Below are positions 4,137 to 6,667 of a DNA stretch of 6,667 bases, piece by piece. The position numbers and the translations under genes were made by a program. The notes beneath the pieces were generated by a model. The model did no database searches, was not told the origin of the DNA, and was given only the letters and a program-made list of their open reading frames with translations. Each line of letters starts with the position of its first letter. The stretch's first letter is position 1. Source of the DNA: Bacteroidia bacterium (GTDB taxonomy: Bacteria; Bacteroidota; Bacteroidia; NS11-12g; UBA955). The stretch spans positions 1 through 6,667 of the forward strand of contig JACMRS010000079.1 of the NCBI GenBank assembly GCA_014376345.1, written 5' to 3'.

Positions 4137-6667
4137 ATGAAAAATCTAACACAAAAAATAATGTTGGCAGTTGCGCTTGCAATCTCAGTAAGCTCTTACG
4201 GGCAAACGGGAACAACAGCTGCTACCGGCACGGTATCGGGCAAAACCGAATTAATTGAAAAAGTAGAGGCCGTTCCGGGGAAAGCAATCATTAGCTATGA
4301 GAAATACAGGCTTGCTAATGGATTGACAGTATTGGTACATGAAGACCACTCAGATCCTGTAGTTCACGTAGAAGTGACCTATAAAGTAGGCTCTAACAGG
4401 GAAACCGGTGGAAAATCAGGTTTCGCCCACTTTTTTGAACACATGATGTTCCAGGGTTCAGAAAATGTTGCCGATGAAGAGCATTTCAAAATAGTTCAGG
4501 GTGCAGGTGGTACTATGAACGGTACTACCAGTCGCGACAGAACAAACTATTATGAAACTGTACCTGCCAACATGCTTGAAACAGCACTTTGGCTTGAATC
4601 TGACAGAATGGGATTTTTACTTCCTGCTTTTACCAAAAAGAAATTTGAGGTTCAAAGAAGTACAGTAAAAAATGAAAAAGACCAAAGTTATGGTCAGCCT
4701 TATGGTCAAACTTCGGAAATTATGGGTCAGCTTTTATACCCTCCGGGCCATCCCTACAGCTGGCAGACAATTGGTTATGTTGATGATCTTGACAGAGCCG
4801 ATTCAAACGATCTTAAAAACTTCTTCCTTCGCTGGTATGGTCCGAACAACGCTATATTAGTAGTTGCAGGTGATGTAAACACGGCAAATGTAATCAAAAT
4901 GGTAGAAAAATACTTTGGTTCTATTAGTCGTGGCGCTGAAGTTGCAAAACTTAATGTTCCAAGAAATGTGCTTCCGGAATCTGTTACCAAAACGGTTTAC
5001 GATGATGTTTATTTCCCACTTAATGACATAGTTTATCCTACTGTTCCTGCTTTTAATGCTGATGAGCCTGCATTAGATCTACTTGCTGAGTTGCTTGATG
5101 GTGGTAAAAATTCTGTTTTCTATAAAAACTTTATTAAAACAGAACGCGCTCTTCAAACTAGTATAAATAATTCTACCTCAGAACTTTCAGGTGAATTCAA
5201 TATTGCAATTGTTAGTTATGATGATGTTACTCCAAAAGAAGTATCTGATCTGGTAGCTAAATGTTTTGCAGATTTTGAAGCTGAAGGAATTAATGATGAA
5301 GACCTTGCACGTGCTAAAGAAAGCATCATTTCTGGAACTTACAGCTCAATGGAAAGTGTAGCAGGTAAAGCGAGTCTTTTAACTTTATTTGAAATGGCTA
5401 TGCCGGGTAAAAAATACACACTTGAGAATGAAATCAACCGTTACAGAAACGTAACTAAAGAAGATATCATGCGTGTGTTTAATAAATACATTAAAGGAAA
5501 AAATACTGCTACAGTAATTGTTGAGCAGCATCCTGCACTTAAAGAAAATCCAAATGCAAAAATTGAGCAGTATGTAAGTTTCAATCCTTATGCAAATGCT
5601 AAAGATCCTAATGAAGGTCAGTTTAAAGGACTTGTTTACAACAGACCAGTTGACAATTTCTCTAGAAAGAACAGACCAGTTGTTGGTCCGGCAGTAACAG
5701 CTAAAGTACCTGATTTCTATAAATACAAAATGGAAAATGGCATTGAAGTTATAGGTACTCAAACCAACGAAACTGACATGGTTTATATGACTTTCAATAT
5801 TAAAGGTGGTCATTTATTTGAAACTGAAAAAATTCTTCCAGGAACAGCAGTATTTACTGCAGCAATGCTAGAAGAAGGCGGCACTAAAAATTATACTGCT
5901 GCTGAAATGGAAAAAGAAATTCAGAAATTGGGAAGCAACATTAGTTTTAATGCAAACGACCAGTCTATCAGTGTAAATGTTTCTTGCTACAAAAGCAGAT
6001 TTAAAGAAACTCTGGCACTTCTTGAACAGAAATTGCTTTATCCTAATTTTGATGCAGCTGATTTCAAAACCGTTCGCAAACCTTTGCTTGAATCAATCAG
6101 AAATCAAAGGACAAGTGCAGGTATAATGGCTAATAAAGGTTTTTTAAGATTGCTTTATGGTAATGATAACCCATTAGGTACCATTAACACTGGAGAATAT
6201 AAATCTGCTTCAAAAATCACTCTAAATAATGCGATTGATTTTTATAACACTATGATGTCACCAAACCTTACAAGGGTAATTGTTGCTGGTAATGTTAATG
6301 AAGCCGAAACTAAATCTAATTTAACATTTTTAAGCACTTGGAAAAACCTGAACCTAACACTTCCTAAGTTTACAAACTTCCCGGAGGCCGGTTCAACTCA
6401 GATATTTCTTATTAACAAAGCATTTTCAAAACAATCAAGTATGCTTATGGGATACCGTGCATTACCTTATGATGTTCTTGGAGATTTTTACAAAGCAAAT
6501 ATCATGAACTATGTACTTGCAGGAAACTTTAATTCCAGACTTAATTTGAACATTAGAGAAGACAAAGGATGGACTTATGGTATCAACGGTAGGTTTTCAT
6601 CAAAAGGAAAAGATTTCCCGGGCTTTTATGTCATCAGTGCAGGTGTAAAAACTTCAGCTACAGACAG
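4137..6667 (+). CDS. M16 (pitrilysin/insulinase) zinc metallopeptidase, 3' truncated
   Basis: 843 codons are visible, with no stop before the window ends. Residues 1-22 are a signal peptide ending before Gln23, so it acts in the periplasm or outside the inner membrane. The first M16 unit (from about residue 54) carries the inverted zinc site His98-F-F-Glu101-His102, with Glu180 (VKNE) as the likely third ligand. An M16_C-like domain follows from about 217 (WYGPNNA, VVAGDV). A linker near 495-525 has a repeated NRPV. A second M16 unit starts near 527; at the position of the zinc motif it reads G-T-A-V-F-T-A-A-M-L-E-E-G-G-T, so it lacks metal ligands. Its last part keeps the R-x6-Y pair (Arg807, Tyr814) used by M16 enzymes to hold substrate. 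The fused active-plus-inactive layout resembles pitrilysin. M16 enzymes degrade peptides enclosed in a clamshell chamber; the natural substrate here is unknown. The ATG at 4137 directly follows AAGG, too close for a normal ribosome binding site. Confidence 0.95.
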   Translation, partial: MKNLTQKIMLAVALAISVSSYGQTGTTAATGTVSGKTELIEKVEAVPGKAIISYEKYRLANGLTVLVHEDHSDPVVHVEVTYKVGSNRETGGKSGFAHFFEHMMFQGSENVADEEHFKIVQGAGGTMNGTTSRDRTNYYETVPANMLETALWLESDRMGFLLPAFTKKKFEVQRSTVKNEKDQSYGQPYGQTSEIMGQLLYPPGHPYSWQTIGYVDDLDRADSNDLKNFFLRWYGPNNAILVVAGDVNTANVIKMVEKYFGSISRGAEVAKLNVPRNVLPESVTKTVYDDVYFPLNDIVYPTVPAFNADEPALDLLAELLDGGKNSVFYKNFIKTERALQTSINNSTSELSGEFNIAIVSYDDVTPKEVSDLVAKCFADFEAEGINDEDLARAKESIISGTYSSMESVAGKASLLTLFEMAMPGKKYTLENEINRYRNVTKEDIMRVFNKYIKGKNTATVIVEQHPALKENPNAKIEQYVSFNPYANAKDPNEGQFKGLVYNRPVDNFSRKNRPVVGPAVTAKVPDFYKYKMENGIEVIGTQTNETDMVYMTFNIKGGHLFETEKILPGTAVFTAAMLEEGGTKNYTAAEMEKEIQKLGSNISFNANDQSISVNVSCYKSRFKETLALLEQKLLYPNFDAADFKTVRKPLLESIRNQRTSAGIMANKGFLRLLYGNDNPLGTINTGEYKSASKITLNNAIDFYNTMMSPNLTRVIVAGNVNEAETKSNLTFLSTWKNLNLTLPKFTNFPEAGSTQIFLINKAFSKQSSMLMGYRALPYDVLGDFYKANIMNYVLAGNFNSRLNLNIREDKGWTYGINGRFSSKGKDFPGFYVISAGVKTSATD
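5640..5682 (+). repeat. 13-base in-frame direct repeat in the M16 linker
   Basis: AACAGACCAGTTG occurs at 5640-5652 and 5670-5682, exactly 30 bases (10 codons) apart. It encodes NRPV at residues 502-505 and again at 512-515. It lies in the flexible linker between the two M16 units. It may be a small internal duplication that has since diverged, or chance. Confidence 0.6.

Noticed and set aside
5385..5813. 142-codon open frame on the - strand
   Set aside because: It lies wholly inside the M16 coding sequence, whose motifs are certain. The translation is rich in Phe, Cys, Ile and Asn with no recognisable domain, as expected for the antisense of an AT-rich gene.
1..6667. A defence, toxin-antitoxin, phage or other undescribed multi-gene system
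   Set aside because: Every long coding region belongs to a recognisable housekeeping or envelope family or is a single barrel-like protein. There are no nuclease, transposase, integrase or reverse-transcriptase motifs and no repeat array.

Overview
The window looks like a chromosomal segment of a Bacteroidota bacterium, probably from the Chitinophagales/Sphingobacteriales/Flavobacteriales range. The evidence is AT-rich DNA, a C-terminal type IX secretion (type B, CHU_C) sorting domain, signal peptides that end just before a glutamine, TAnnTTTG promoter-like boxes, and no clear Shine-Dalgarno sequences. It holds six protein-coding genes, two of them cut by the window edges. I see no rRNA, tRNA, CRISPR array, insertion sequence or phage gene.

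Left part (1-1827, all + strand): the end of a PASTA-domain protein is followed by a 93-base gap. This gap carries a promoter-like box and four copies of a 7-base motif. Next is a tight three-gene cluster: a hotdog thioesterase resembling fluoroacetyl-CoA thioesterase FlK, smpB (trans-translation), and a 205-residue secreted protein that looks like a small outer-membrane beta-barrel. The thioesterase and smpB overlap by one base (TAATG), and smpB and the barrel gene are one base apart, so the three are probably co-transcribed and translationally coupled.

Middle part (1845-3977, - strand): a large secreted protein, convergent with the barrel gene. It has a signal peptide, an IgGFc-binding-like N-terminal region, a PKD domain, a further Ig-like segment and a CHU_C sorting domain. 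It is most likely a cell-surface or secreted adhesin-like protein exported by the type IX system.

Right part (4137-6667, + strand): divergent from the surface protein across a 159-base intergenic region is a secreted or periplasmic M16 zinc peptidase. Its first half has the inverted HxxEH zinc site. Its second half lacks that site but keeps the R...Y substrate-binding pair. The gene runs off the right edge.

The three units (smpB cluster, T9SS cargo, M16 peptidase) look like ordinary core and envelope genes rather than a defence or mobile system. I found no convincing undescribed system. The most unusual points are the repeated motif flanking the thioesterase promoter, the coupling of an FlK-like thioesterase to smpB, and promoter boxes so close to the start codon that the mRNAs may be nearly leaderless.
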